Source of the DNA: Thermoleophilia bacterium
GTDB lineage: Bacteria; Actinomycetota; Thermoleophilia; Miltoncostaeales; Miltoncostaeaceae
Assembly (NCBI GenBank): GCA_017882555.1
Contig: JADGPH010000206.1
Location: 1 to 6,499, forward strand
DNA: 6,499 nucleotides
Reading direction: 5' to 3'
In this document: positions 1-6,215 of the stretch, one piece after another
Position numbering within the stretch: position 1 is the stretch's first letter
How the letters are laid out: the number at the start of each line of letters is the position of its first letter
Translations under genes and position numbers: made by a program
The notes under the pieces: generated by a model
What the model saw: only the letters and a program-made list of their open reading frames with translations
Databases searched by the model: none
What the model was told of the DNA's origin: nothing

Positions 1-134
1 ATCGTTGCCTGGACATCGATCTCGCACAGGATGCCAAACCCTTCCTCGGCCAAAGCCGCGCGGGCCCGCACGAGGGTGTCGTCAAACGAGAGGTCGACAG
101 TCCGAAAGCGGCTGTAGGTCGTTGCATCGCTCAT
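1..134 (-). CDS. DUF302 domain protein, N-terminal part (cut by window edge)
   Basis: Only the first 44 codons are present; the gene continues beyond position 1. The ATG at 134-132 is preceded by AAGGAG about 8 nt upstream. The visible peptide begins MSDATTYSRFRTVDLSF and continues through EEGFGILCEIDVQAT (residues about 30-44). An aromatic-rich first strand, then a helix of the F-D-D-T-L-x-x-A-R-x-A-L type, then the GFG-(I/V)-L-x-E-I-D-V block is the usual start of DUF302 proteins. These are small soluble alpha/beta proteins of unclear biochemical role, often found near redox or sulfur-related genes. It is the last visible gene of the ArsR-led operon, 28 bp after the AhpD-like gene, and so is probably co-transcribed with it. 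Family assignment is good; function is unknown. Confidence 0.8.
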   Translation of the reverse strand, partial: MSDATTYSRFRTVDLSFDDTLVRARAALAEEGFGILCEIDVQAT

Positions 135-162
135 GTGATGGCTCCTTGTGTGGAATACCAGG

Positions 163-618
163 TCAGTCCGCTATCTCCGGGGGTTGTGCGCCACTCGCCA
201 GCATCACGCGGTTCCATGCGTTGATAGCGGTGATGACGACGACCAGTTGGGCCAGCGTCGATCCCCGGAAGTGCTCGGCCGCCTCCGCGTAGGCATCCTC
301 GGGAACCGAGCCAGACGGGAGCAGCGTGAGCGACTCGGCGAGTCGCAGGGCTGCACGTTCCTCCTCGGTAAAGAACGGCGCCTCGTGCCAGACAGCAACG
401 GCGTACAGGGTGCGCTCGGGGACGCCCGCGTCACGCGCCAGCCCGCTGTGGAGATCGACACAGTACGCACACCCGTTGATCTGGGAGACTCGCACCTTGA
501 CGAGCTCGGCAAGGCGGTGGTCGATGTCGCCACTCGCGCGTGTGAACGCAGCGAGGGCCCGGTAGGCGTCGGGGACTTGCCCTCTGATGTCGATCAGGTG
601 GGTCATACGCGTGCTCAT
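163..618 (-). CDS. AhpD/carboxymuconolactone decarboxylase family protein
   Basis: A 151-residue protein with the complete AhpD-type core: E38, then C50-A-Y-C53 and H57 in the segment QINGCAYCVDLHS. This is the E...CxxC...H arrangement of the peroxidase-like branch of the carboxymuconolactone decarboxylase superfamily, where the cysteine pair supports hydroperoxide reduction or thiol relay. The later helices (AVWHEAPFFTEEERAALRLAE and AQLVVVITAINAWNRV) are also typical of this branch. Length matches single-domain members. The ATG at 618 has AAGGAGG about 8 nt upstream, so the start is well supported. No signal peptide is seen, so it is probably cytosolic. It lies 63 bp after the MMPL gene and 28 bp before the DUF302 gene in the same operon, which suggests an antioxidant or thiol-linked role in that module. 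A true gamma-carboxymuconolactone decarboxylase role is unlikely, because no protocatechuate-pathway genes are nearby and the redox CxxC is present. Confidence 0.9.
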   Translation of the reverse strand: MSTRMTHLIDIRGQVPDAYRALAAFTRASGDIDHRLAELVKVRVSQINGCAYCVDLHSGLARDAGVPERTLYAVAVWHEAPFFTEEERAALRLAESLTLLPSGSVPEDAYAEAAEHFRGSTLAQLVVVITAINAWNRVMLASGAQPPEIAD

Positions 619-681
619 TGCTTGCCCTCCTTGGGAACGGTGGAGACCGGGGGCCGATGGTGTCGGTGCCGCGCGGTGGTC

Positions 682-2787
682 TCAGTGGCCAAATCGCACC
701 TCTGGCAGGACGCGGTGGAGCCACGCCGGGCGCCACCATGCCCAGCGCCCCGCGACGCGCAGCGCGACTGGGACGAGCAGCAGGCGCACGAGCAGGGCGT
801 CGAGCGCGACGGCGACCCCAAGGATGACCCCCATCTCCTTCGGCGGAAGGGGTCCCGAGAGTGCGAACGTGAAGAACACTGCGACCATCACCGCCCCAGC
901 GGCGAGGATCACTCGGCCGGAGTGCGCCATCCCGCCGATCGCTGCTTCGTGGGCATCGTGGGAGCGATCCCAATGCTCCTTTGCCGACGACAGCAGGAAC
1001 ACGGTGTAGTCCATTGAGATCGCGAAGATCATCGCGAAGAAGAACACGGGTCCCCATGCGTCCAAGAACCCTTGGGATTCGAATCCCAGCACCCCGGCCA
1101 AATGTCCATCCTGAAAGACGAGGCGTGCGATCCCGAAGGCCGCGCCGGTAGCCAGTAGATTCGTGAGGACGCCGATTGCCGCGACGACCGGTGCTTGCAG
1201 CGCCACGAGCAGCAGGATGAAGCCCAGGACGAGAATGATCCCGATCACGATCGGGGTGTAGGTCGACAACAACGCGGCCAGATCATGGTTCTCCGCGGCG
1301 GCGCCGCCGACGAGCACGCCAGTGGGCAGCTCGGCGCGCAGTCGATCGATCGTGGTGCCGGTCGCCGACGCGGACGGGTCGGTGGTCGGGATCGCCTGAA
1401 TGAGGGCCAGGCCGTCTTGGCCCGTCGCGAGGGGCGTCACATGTGCGATGCCGGGATCGGCGGCGGCGATCTGTGCGGCCTGGGCCATCTCCTGGGCCGG
1501 GCCGACCACCTGCAGCGAGCCGGGTGCGCCGGTACCAAACGCGGCTTGAACTTGGTTGTACCCGACGCGCGCTGAATTCGACGCGGGAACGACCTTGATC
1601 GACGGCATCCCGGTCTTCAGGCCGACCACGGGTACCGCGAGCACCAACAGGGCGATCAGGGCGGGAACGCCGTAGAGCGCTGGGCGCCGCCAGAGCCGCT
1701 CGCCCCATGCCGCAAAGCGCGCCGACCGATGTTCACCGCCATGGGCCCAGGGCAAGGCACCCTTGTCCACGCGTGTGCCGAGTTTGGCCAGCACTGCCGG
1801 CAGGAGGGTCATCGTGGCGGCCAAGATGAAGATCACCGACAGCATGATTCCGAGCGCCATCGAGCGGAACGCGGGGCTCGGGACGAGCATCACCGCCGAC
1901 AGTGAGATGAGCACCGTCAAGCCGGAGAACAGGACCGCCTTGCCGGCGGTGTCCATCGTTTCGGCCACCGCGTCCTCGGCGGACAGGTTGCGTCCGAAGA
2001 ACGCTGCGCGGAAGCGCACGACAATGAACAGGGCGTAGTCGATACCCAGCGCCAGGGCGAACATCAAGGCGAAGTTCATCGCCCAGATTGACACCTCGCT
2101 GACTTGTGAGGCCACGTAGAGCGCGCCCGCCGATGCCGCGAGCCCGATGATCGTCAACAGCAACGGGAGGCCCGCGGCGACGAGTGCACCAAATGCAAGG
2201 ACCAAGATTGCGAGCGTCACCGGCCAACTCAAGAACTCCGAGCGCATCATCGCGTTGCGGTTGGCGGTGTTGAAATCCGACCACATCCCCGAGGCCCCGG
2301 TAAGGCTGACGGTCACCTGCGTTGATCCCACCCTCGAGAGCGGACCCTTGAGGGCGTCGGCCGCCCGGACCATGGCGGTGGGGTCGGCGGCTGCGCCGCC
2401 CATGATGATCGCCGTATGACCGTCGGCCGAGATCGTCGAACCGGAGGTCGGCGGTGCCACCGACGCGATCCGGTGGTCGGCACGCAACAAGGCCCCGCTG
2501 CGGGTGATGGCGCTGGCAAACGGGGGATCGGTCGCGGTCAATGTCGGCGAGTGCACGACGACCATCAGGGCGGAGCTGGAATTGCCGGCGAAGTTCGCTT
2601 GGATCAGTGCGCGGGCCTGCACCGACTGCGATCCGGAGTCCTGCCACCCGGCACCCGACAGGGCGGTCTCCACGCGCGGGGCGAGCACACCGAGCCCGAT
2701 GACGAGCACGGCCCATGCGACAAAGACCCAGCGTGCGTGCGCTGCCGACCAGCGTCCGAGTCGTCCAATTGGCCCGGCCGTGCTCAT
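682..2787 (-). CDS. MMPL/RND-family membrane transporter
   Basis: A 701-residue polytopic membrane protein with the two-half MMPL architecture. TM1 is at about 18-36, followed by a large extracytoplasmic domain (about 40-185), five TM helices (about 187-335), a second large loop (about 390-505), and a final group of TM helices (about 510-680). The paired Asp-Tyr motifs of the proton relay are present: G-I-D250-Y251-A-L-F in the first half and S-M-D593-Y594-T-V-F in the second. The late motif LDALLVRLLLVP (662-673) is also typical. Members export lipids, siderophores, pigments or drugs using the proton gradient. Start choice: the ATG at 2787 has GGAGG 7 nt upstream and overlaps the previous stop as ATGA. 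An in-frame ATG 38 codons upstream would add an arginine-rich tail lying within the previous gene and is rejected. Substrate is unknown; the adjacent ArsR gene suggests inducible efflux of a toxic compound. Confidence 0.93.
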   Translation of the reverse strand: MSTAGPIGRLGRWSAAHARWVFVAWAVLVIGLGVLAPRVETALSGAGWQDSGSQSVQARALIQANFAGNSSSALMVVVHSPTLTATDPPFASAITRSGALLRADHRIASVAPPTSGSTISADGHTAIIMGGAAADPTAMVRAADALKGPLSRVGSTQVTVSLTGASGMWSDFNTANRNAMMRSEFLSWPVTLAILVLAFGALVAAGLPLLLTIIGLAASAGALYVASQVSEVSIWAMNFALMFALALGIDYALFIVVRFRAAFFGRNLSAEDAVAETMDTAGKAVLFSGLTVLISLSAVMLVPSPAFRSMALGIMLSVIFILAATMTLLPAVLAKLGTRVDKGALPWAHGGEHRSARFAAWGERLWRRPALYGVPALIALLVLAVPVVGLKTGMPSIKVVPASNSARVGYNQVQAAFGTGAPGSLQVVGPAQEMAQAAQIAAADPGIAHVTPLATGQDGLALIQAIPTTDPSASATGTTIDRLRAELPTGVLVGGAAAENHDLAALLSTYTPIVIGIILVLGFILLLVALQAPVVAAIGVLTNLLATGAAFGIARLVFQDGHLAGVLGFESQGFLDAWGPVFFFAMIFAISMDYTVFLLSSAKEHWDRSHDAHEAAIGGMAHSGRVILAAGAVMVAVFFTFALSGPLPPKEMGVILGVAVALDALLVRLLLVPVALRVAGRWAWWRPAWLHRVLPEVRFGH

Positions 2788-3020
2788 CGGCCTGCCTCCG
2801 TCAACCCCAGCCGGCGCAGGACAAGCGACGCTGGGCAGTCGCCAAAGACGACGTACAACCACTGACTGACGCCGACAAACCCGGTGAGCAGCAGAAACCA
2901 CGGGCTGACGAGAACAGCGAGCACGATGCTCGCAAGGGTCATGGTCCCGGCGAGTGCGAACAGCACACGCTCGAGCCTCCAGGGCCGCCGGGTCCGTCCT
3001 CGTAGAACCTTGGCTGTCAT
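2784..3020 (-). CDS. Small DUF2892 (YgaP-like transmembrane) protein
   Basis: A 78-residue protein with a basic N-terminus (residues 1-17, six Arg) and two predicted membrane helices at about 18-38 and 41-60. These are followed by D-C62-P63 and a basic tail ending LRRLGLTEAGR. The block PWFLLLTGFVGVSQWLYVVFGDCP followed by a short helix ending in LG is the signature of DUF2892, the membrane hairpin that anchors the E. coli rhodanese YgaP. Here it stands alone, with no rhodanese domain in frame or nearby. The ATG at 3020 has AGGAGG upstream and overlaps the ArsR stop as ATGA; the 3' end overlaps the MMPL start in the same way. It is therefore probably made in step with both neighbours. Its role is unknown. 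The conserved Cys-Pro near the membrane surface could act in thiol or sulfur chemistry, which is inference. Confidence 0.85.
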   Translation of the reverse strand: MTAKVLRGRTRRPWRLERVLFALAGTMTLASIVLAVLVSPWFLLLTGFVGVSQWLYVVFGDCPASLVLRRLGLTEAGR

Positions 3021-3364
3021 CGGCGTACTACCTCCTGGCTGACCAGTGACCATTGGGCCTCGAGGCGCCGCTGAAGGCCGCCGCACACCTGTTCGCACAG
3101 GGTGACTACTGAGGCGTCGGCGATCTCGTAGAGCGAGGTCGTGTGCTCTTTTTGCCGCGCGACGATGCCGGCGCGCAAGAGGAGACCCAGATGCTTTGAG
3201 ACGTTTTGCTGCGAGCTTTCAAGCCCGGTCGCGATCACGCTGACGCTCAACGGGCCATCCTGCAACAGGTCAAGGATGCGGATGCGCATGGGCTCTGACA
3301 GCAGTTGGAAGCGCTCGGCGATCATGTCGGCAAGGGCGGGCGGGATGGGGTGGGGGACGTTCAC
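3017..3364 (-). CDS. ArsR/SmtB-family winged-helix repressor
   Basis: A 115-residue protein spanning a complete ArsR domain. A first helix contains FQLLSEPMRIRILDLLQDGPLSV (19-41). The helix-turn-helix follows, with recognition helix S51-Q-Q-N-V-S-K-H-L-G-L-L. The wing is at about 66-80 (GIVARQKEHTTSLYEI), and there is a C-terminal dimerisation helix. Two cysteines, C90 and C94 (TLCEQVCGGL), lie in that last helix; the alpha3 CxC metal site of classical ArsR is absent. A GTG at 3364 with AAGGAG 6 nt upstream fits the family start. The open frame runs 64 codons further upstream, but that part has no ArsR-like sequence and covers the presumed promoter. It is the first gene of the operon and overlaps the DUF2892 gene as ATGA, so it probably autorepresses the operon. 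The inducer is not evident. The cysteine pair fits thiol-reactive species (sulfide or persulfide, oxidants, metals or organometals) best. Confidence 0.92.
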   Translation of the reverse strand: MNVPHPIPPALADMIAERFQLLSEPMRIRILDLLQDGPLSVSVIATGLESSQQNVSKHLGLLLRAGIVARQKEHTTSLYEIADASVVTLCEQVCGGLQRRLEAQWSLVSQEVVRR

Positions 3365-3613
3365 GGGAGCTCCTTGAGCGCGCAGAGTTGGTCGCTGCGA
3401 GGGAGCGTACTCCACAGCTACATAGTTGTATAGGCGTAGGATGACTTCAGCCGATTCACACTGAGTAGAGGGCTGCCCGTTGCCGCGGGAATCGGTATGG
3501 CCCACGGGCTCCCGAGCGGCCACTCGTTGCCGGCAGATCGAGCGCCGCCATGGCAACCGCGTGCGGAGCGCCTCAGGCGTTTGCGTTCCCGCCCCCAGGA
3601 ATTCGGGGCCGGA
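3365..3613. promoter_or_regulatory. Intergenic region: 5' control region of the ArsR operon
   Basis: This 249-bp gap separates the GTG of the arsR-like gene from the stop of the upstream membrane-protein gene, both on the minus strand. It holds the operon's ribosome-binding site (AAGGAG, close to 3370-3376), an AT-rich dyad at 3418-3439, and otherwise GC-rich sequence. No convincing gene, tRNA or strong terminator is seen. Open frames crossing it on either strand lack coding character or a good start. Because the gap is long compared with the rest of this compact region, the main operon promoter very likely lies within it. Confidence 0.65.
3418..3439 (-). promoter_or_regulatory. Candidate ArsR operator / -10 region (AT-rich dyad)
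   Basis: This is the most AT-rich stretch near the arsR-like start, 54-75 nt upstream of the GTG. It contains nested inverted arms: TACA (3419-3422) with TGTA (3427-3430), and CTAC (3418-3421) with GTAG (3436-3439). On the minus strand it reads CTACGCCTATACAACTATGT, and includes TATACA, which could serve as a -10 element. No -35 at ideal spacing is clear. ArsR repressors normally bind an imperfect AT-rich dyad over their own promoter, so the position fits. The symmetry is short and imperfect, so this is only a candidate. Confidence 0.35.
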
Positions 3614-4693
3614 CTACGCGGTGGCGGCGCTTGGGTGGTTGCGGTATCGCCGCCGGAACATGATCCAGGCGCCGAGGCCGATCGGCATGGGCAGCCAGTA
3701 GGCGAACAGACGGTAGGCAAAGGTTGCCACAAGGGCATCTCCCGCGCCGATCCCTGCCAGCGCGAGTGTCGCGACCAGTCCCGCTTCGACGATCCCGAGT
3801 CCCCCCGGTGTGATCGGCACTGAGGCCAGCATCTGGGAGAAGGCGTACGCCAACAGCACGAGTGCCGGGTTGGGGTTCGCCCCGACGGCCGTGAGCGCCG
3901 CCAATAGCGTCAGGTAGTCAAAGAGCCACCGACCGAGTGAGGCGACGATGGCAGGAAACGCGTGTCTGCCAAGGGCGTGCACAACGGCATCGCGCTCGGC
4001 GATGAGGCGGTCGGCAAGTCGTGTCATGGGCGGCCGCTTGGGCCGCAGGCGGGTGACGAGTCGTTCGATCGCGCGACCCGCCCCGATGAGCGGTCGGTCG
4101 CTGCCCAGCACCCACCAGCCGACGCCGACCATCAGCGCGAAGATCGACAGACCAAGCCACGCCGCATCCGCCAAGCCGTTCGGGATGGTGCCGCCTGCGA
4201 TCAACACCGGGACGCTGACGATCGGTAGCACGAACACCGTCGCGAGGGTGAGCAGCGATGCGGCGGTGAGTCCCGATGCGACCGCGGCGGCGGGAATGTC
4301 CGCCCGCACCAGCATGGAGTACTGCAATCCGGCAGCCGCCGCTGCACCACCTGGGAGTGCGCGACCGATTGCACCGCCGGCAAGTTCGGCCGTTCCGACG
4401 GCAAACCACTGGGTGGTGCGCATTGAGAGTGCTTGCAGCCAAAACAGGCACCCGTTGGTGGCGATCTGGGCTGCGGCCATCGCGAGGAGCCAGATCCACG
4501 AGATCTTGGTCACCTGCGGCCAAGCGTTCAATGTCGCCAGCACACTCGGACCAAGCACATAGACGCAGATCGCCAAGAGGCTCAAACCGGCGACGCGCTT
4601 GATGACGGCGTCGCGTGACGGGGCGACGAAGTGCCGCAGCCGCTCAAGCTGCGCCGTCTCGCGGTGTGGGTGCGTTGTGGGGGTCGAGGGCAT
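3614..4693 (-). CDS. YbhN/UPF0104 family membrane protein (LPG-synthase TM domain)
   Basis: A 359-residue protein with a polar N-terminus (1-33) and about seven to eight hydrophobic segments: roughly 34-55, 65-85, 95-125, 138-168, 177-196, 245-270, 276-312 and 320-345. A cytoplasmic basic loop (205-235, VTRLRPKRPPMTRLADRL) lies in between. The C-terminal block SVPITPGGLGIVEAGLVATL (291-310), with the P-x-x-PGGLG-x-x-E pattern, and the earlier GGAIGRALPGG (106-116) are hallmarks of the flippase-like transmembrane region shared by MprF and YbhN proteins. There is no C-terminal synthetase domain, so it is not a full lysyl-PG synthase; lipid translocation is the usual guess for such stand-alone proteins. 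The ATG at 4693 has GAGG only 4 nt upstream. The frame extends 39 codons further, but that part is low-complexity and runs into the opposite gene. It diverges from the RNA methyltransferase gene. Confidence 0.87.
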   Translation of the reverse strand: MPSTPTTHPHRETAQLERLRHFVAPSRDAVIKRVAGLSLLAICVYVLGPSVLATLNAWPQVTKISWIWLLAMAAAQIATNGCLFWLQALSMRTTQWFAVGTAELAGGAIGRALPGGAAAAAGLQYSMLVRADIPAAAVASGLTAASLLTLATVFVLPIVSVPVLIAGGTIPNGLADAAWLGLSIFALMVGVGWWVLGSDRPLIGAGRAIERLVTRLRPKRPPMTRLADRLIAERDAVVHALGRHAFPAIVASLGRWLFDYLTLLAALTAVGANPNPALVLLAYAFSQMLASVPITPGGLGIVEAGLVATLALAGIGAGDALVATFAYRLFAYWLPMPIGLGAWIMFRRRYRNHPSAATA

Positions 4694-4767
4694 CAGACCT
4701 CGACACTCTCCCAGAATCCGGGGCGCCGGATCGTCGCACGTCCCGCGCGCGCTATCCTCGGCGGCTG
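4694..4767. promoter_or_regulatory. Divergent promoter region between YbhN-like and SpoU-like genes
   Basis: This is a 74-bp spacer between two divergent starts. On the plus side TATCCT (4753-4758) lies 9 nt before the ATG. On the minus side GAGG sits close to the ATG, with GATTCT upstream as a weak -10 candidate. The two promoters must be back to back or overlapping. Confidence 0.5.
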
Positions 4768-4770
4768 ATG
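4753..4770 (+). promoter_or_regulatory. Probable leaderless promoter of the RNA methyltransferase gene
   Basis: TATCCT at 4753-4758 matches the actinobacterial TANNNT -10 consensus. Only 9 nt (CGGCGGCTG) separate it from ATG at 4768. Transcription normally begins 6-7 nt after the -10, so the mRNA would start at or within 2-3 nt of the ATG. No Shine-Dalgarno sequence is present in the gap, and the -35 region is not recognisable. This also fixes the start codon, since a longer reading frame would begin upstream of the promoter. Confidence 0.6.
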
Positions 4771-5379
4771 GAGCCGCGTGAGAACCCGAACTTTCCGCCG
4801 GATGATGCATTTGTGGATGCGCGGAATGTGATCGATCACTTCAAGTACTGGCATCACGACGCGATCTTTGCGGCCCTCGACGCGCGCCGCCACGAGTTCG
4901 TCGTCGTCTTGGAGAACTTCGCGTACGACTTCAACATCGCCACCGCGATTCGCAATGCAAACGCGTTCCTGGCACGCGAGGTCTGGATCGTCGGTCGCCG
5001 CCGGTTCGATCGCCGCGGGGCGATGGGGACCCACCGCTACCAACACGTGCATCACACCAAGGACGAGCCCGAGCTGCTGGAGCGCCTCAAGGGCGAGGGG
5101 ATGCGGATCGTCGCCGTCGACAACATCCCCGGGGCCTCCAGCTTGATCGGCTTCCAGTGGGACCCCAAGAGCGTGCTCGTGTTCGGTCAGGAGCAGATTG
5201 GGGTCTCCCCGCATGCGCTGGAGCTGGCCGATGACGTGGTCTATATCCCCCAATATGGCTCGACGCGCAGCATCAACGTCGGAACCGCGTCAGGTATCGC
5301 GATGTTCAGCTACGCCGCGTCGGTGCTTGGCGATCCGCGGTCGTGGGATCAGGCGGCGGAGGCCTCGAGTGACCAGTAG
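4768..5379 (+). CDS. TrmH/SpoU-family RNA methyltransferase (SPOUT fold)
   Basis: A 203-residue protein with all three SpoU motifs. Motif 1 is FVVVLENFAYDFNIATAIRNANAF (44-67), with N56 and the catalytic-type arginine R62. Motif 2 is VLVFGQEQIGVS (136-147), with E142. Motif 3 is VVYIPQYGSTRSINVGTASGIAMF (157-180), with N170. These form the trefoil-knot S-adenosylmethionine site. The family makes 2'-O-methyl ribose in tRNA or rRNA; the target here cannot be told from sequence. There is only a short N-terminal extension (1-43) and no separate RNA-binding domain of the RlmB/TsnR type, so it resembles the minimal TrmH or TrmL size class. The ATG at 4768 is chosen because it follows a leaderless promoter; upstream in-frame codons overlap the divergent gene and do not resemble the family. 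The 3' end overlaps the opposite DsbA-like gene by 31 bp. Confidence 0.9.
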   Translation: MEPRENPNFPPDDAFVDARNVIDHFKYWHHDAIFAALDARRHEFVVVLENFAYDFNIATAIRNANAFLAREVWIVGRRRFDRRGAMGTHRYQHVHHTKDEPELLERLKGEGMRIVAVDNIPGASSLIGFQWDPKSVLVFGQEQIGVSPHALELADDVVYIPQYGSTRSINVGTASGIAMFSYAASVLGDPRSWDQAAEASSDQ

Positions 5380-6215
5380 GCGTCGTTGGCCACCGGTGTT
5401 GGTTGCGCAGCCGAGGACACGAGTCGGTCCCGCGCAGCGTCAACTGTGACCTCCATGATCCCCGCCACTTCCGCGGTCGCTAGGGGGTATGGCGCCCACG
5501 CAAGCACCTCTTCGACCTCATGGGGCTCCGGACGTGGCGTGAGCTCCGGGGCGAGGTTGGCGATCAACACCTCATAGACCCGCGCGGGCTGAAAGCCAGG
5601 GGCATCAAGGGTGAGGTCTCCGCGTGAGAAGCGGTAGCTCGGACACGTGTATCGCCACATGCCCTCAAGCGTCGTGGCAAGGCGTTCGCGGAGTGCCAGC
5701 GCCGCGGGGCTCGGTGCCCGTGCCGCGGCCATGTCTTCCGCCAATTCCTGATCGGTCGCGGGTTCGGCGGCCCATGCCTCGACATCCTCAGGCGACAGGT
5801 GCGCCGTGCGCGCGGCACCCGCGATGGTCTCCGGCGCGTCGAGCCGCGCGGGTGTTGAGAGCCCGGCTACGCGCAAGGCGCGCAAGAAGGCATCGACATG
5901 TGTCGGTGCGTTGCGCCGAACCCCAACGACGGCGCGACAGGCCACGATTGTGACGGTGTACCGCTTGGCCGGTGTGGTGTCGATCGGCATGCCGAAGCGG
6001 TCGCGGATGTACGCGTGACCGCGGGCGAGATCGGTCAGCGCGACGCCACGACGCGCGTACTCGTCTGACGTTGATGAGAGCCCCACCATGCGGTGACGGA
6101 TCGCGATCGCGTCGCCGTACCGCCACTGCAGGCGCAGGCGCGCAGGCTCGGCTGAGAAGTCCCACGGGCAAGCCGGATCGCCAAATGCCTCAATCTGCAC
6201 AAGCGCGTCTTCCAT
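5349..6215 (-). CDS. DsbA-like thioredoxin-fold protein with CPWD active site
   Basis: A 288-residue protein with a thioredoxin-like N-terminus: QIEAFGDPACPWDFSAEPARLRLQWRYGD (7-35). The active-site position reads C16-P17-W18-D19, so the second cysteine of the usual CxxC (as in FrnE-like DPVCPWC) is replaced by Asp. A helical insertion (about 50-165) follows, as in DsbA-family proteins. The segment W-R-Y-T-C191-P192-S-Y-R-F (187-196) looks like the cis-proline loop. A C-terminal part (208-255) contains GFQPARVYEVLIANLAPEL and VEEVLAWAPYPLATAEVA. No signal peptide is seen, so it is probably cytoplasmic. It resembles actinobacterial DsbA/FrnE-like proteins annotated as dithiol-disulfide isomerases, but one active-site cysteine argues for a monothiol or glutathione-transferase-like role. 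Start at 6215: a TAGGGT -10 lies 8 nt upstream. The longer frame to 6293 would begin upstream of the promoter and is rejected. Confidence 0.8.
   Translation of the reverse strand: MEDALVQIEAFGDPACPWDFSAEPARLRLQWRYGDAIAIRHRMVGLSSTSDEYARRGVALTDLARGHAYIRDRFGMPIDTTPAKRYTVTIVACRAVVGVRRNAPTHVDAFLRALRVAGLSTPARLDAPETIAGAARTAHLSPEDVEAWAAEPATDQELAEDMAAARAPSPAALALRERLATTLEGMWRYTCPSYRFSRGDLTLDAPGFQPARVYEVLIANLAPELTPRPEPHEVEEVLAWAPYPLATAEVAGIMEVTVDAARDRLVSSAAQPTPVANDAYWSLEASAA

Noticed and set aside
148..1017. Long plus-strand open frame (289 codons) opposite the AhpD-like and MMPL genes
   Set aside because: Its translation is low-complexity and rich in Arg, Gly and Asp, with no recognisable family. It is antisense to two clearly conserved genes; GC-rich DNA produces such shadows.
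1074..1087. GGGATTCGAATCCC, a perfect palindrome resembling a tRNA T-arm
   Set aside because: It lies within the MMPL coding frame (Leu-Gly-Phe-Glu-Ser-Gln), and no other tRNA arms or acceptor stem can be found around it.
1733..2716. Long minus-strand frame (327 codons) inside the MMPL gene in another frame
   Set aside because: It is an Arg/Gly-rich out-of-frame shadow. The MMPL frame carries all membrane helices and the Asp-Tyr motifs.
3365..3556. 64-codon upstream extension of the ArsR reading frame
   Set aside because: There is no family resemblance. It covers the AT-rich promoter candidate, and the GTG at 3364 has a strong Shine-Dalgarno sequence.
3569..3579. CGCC-TCA-GGCG hairpin downstream of the YbhN-like gene as a terminator
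   Set aside because: The stem is only 4-5 bp with no following T-run on the minus strand, so it is too weak to call.
4615..4767. 51-codon N-terminal extension of the RNA methyltransferase
   Set aside because: It overlaps the divergent gene, contains the -10 candidate, and its sequence is unlike the family's N-termini.
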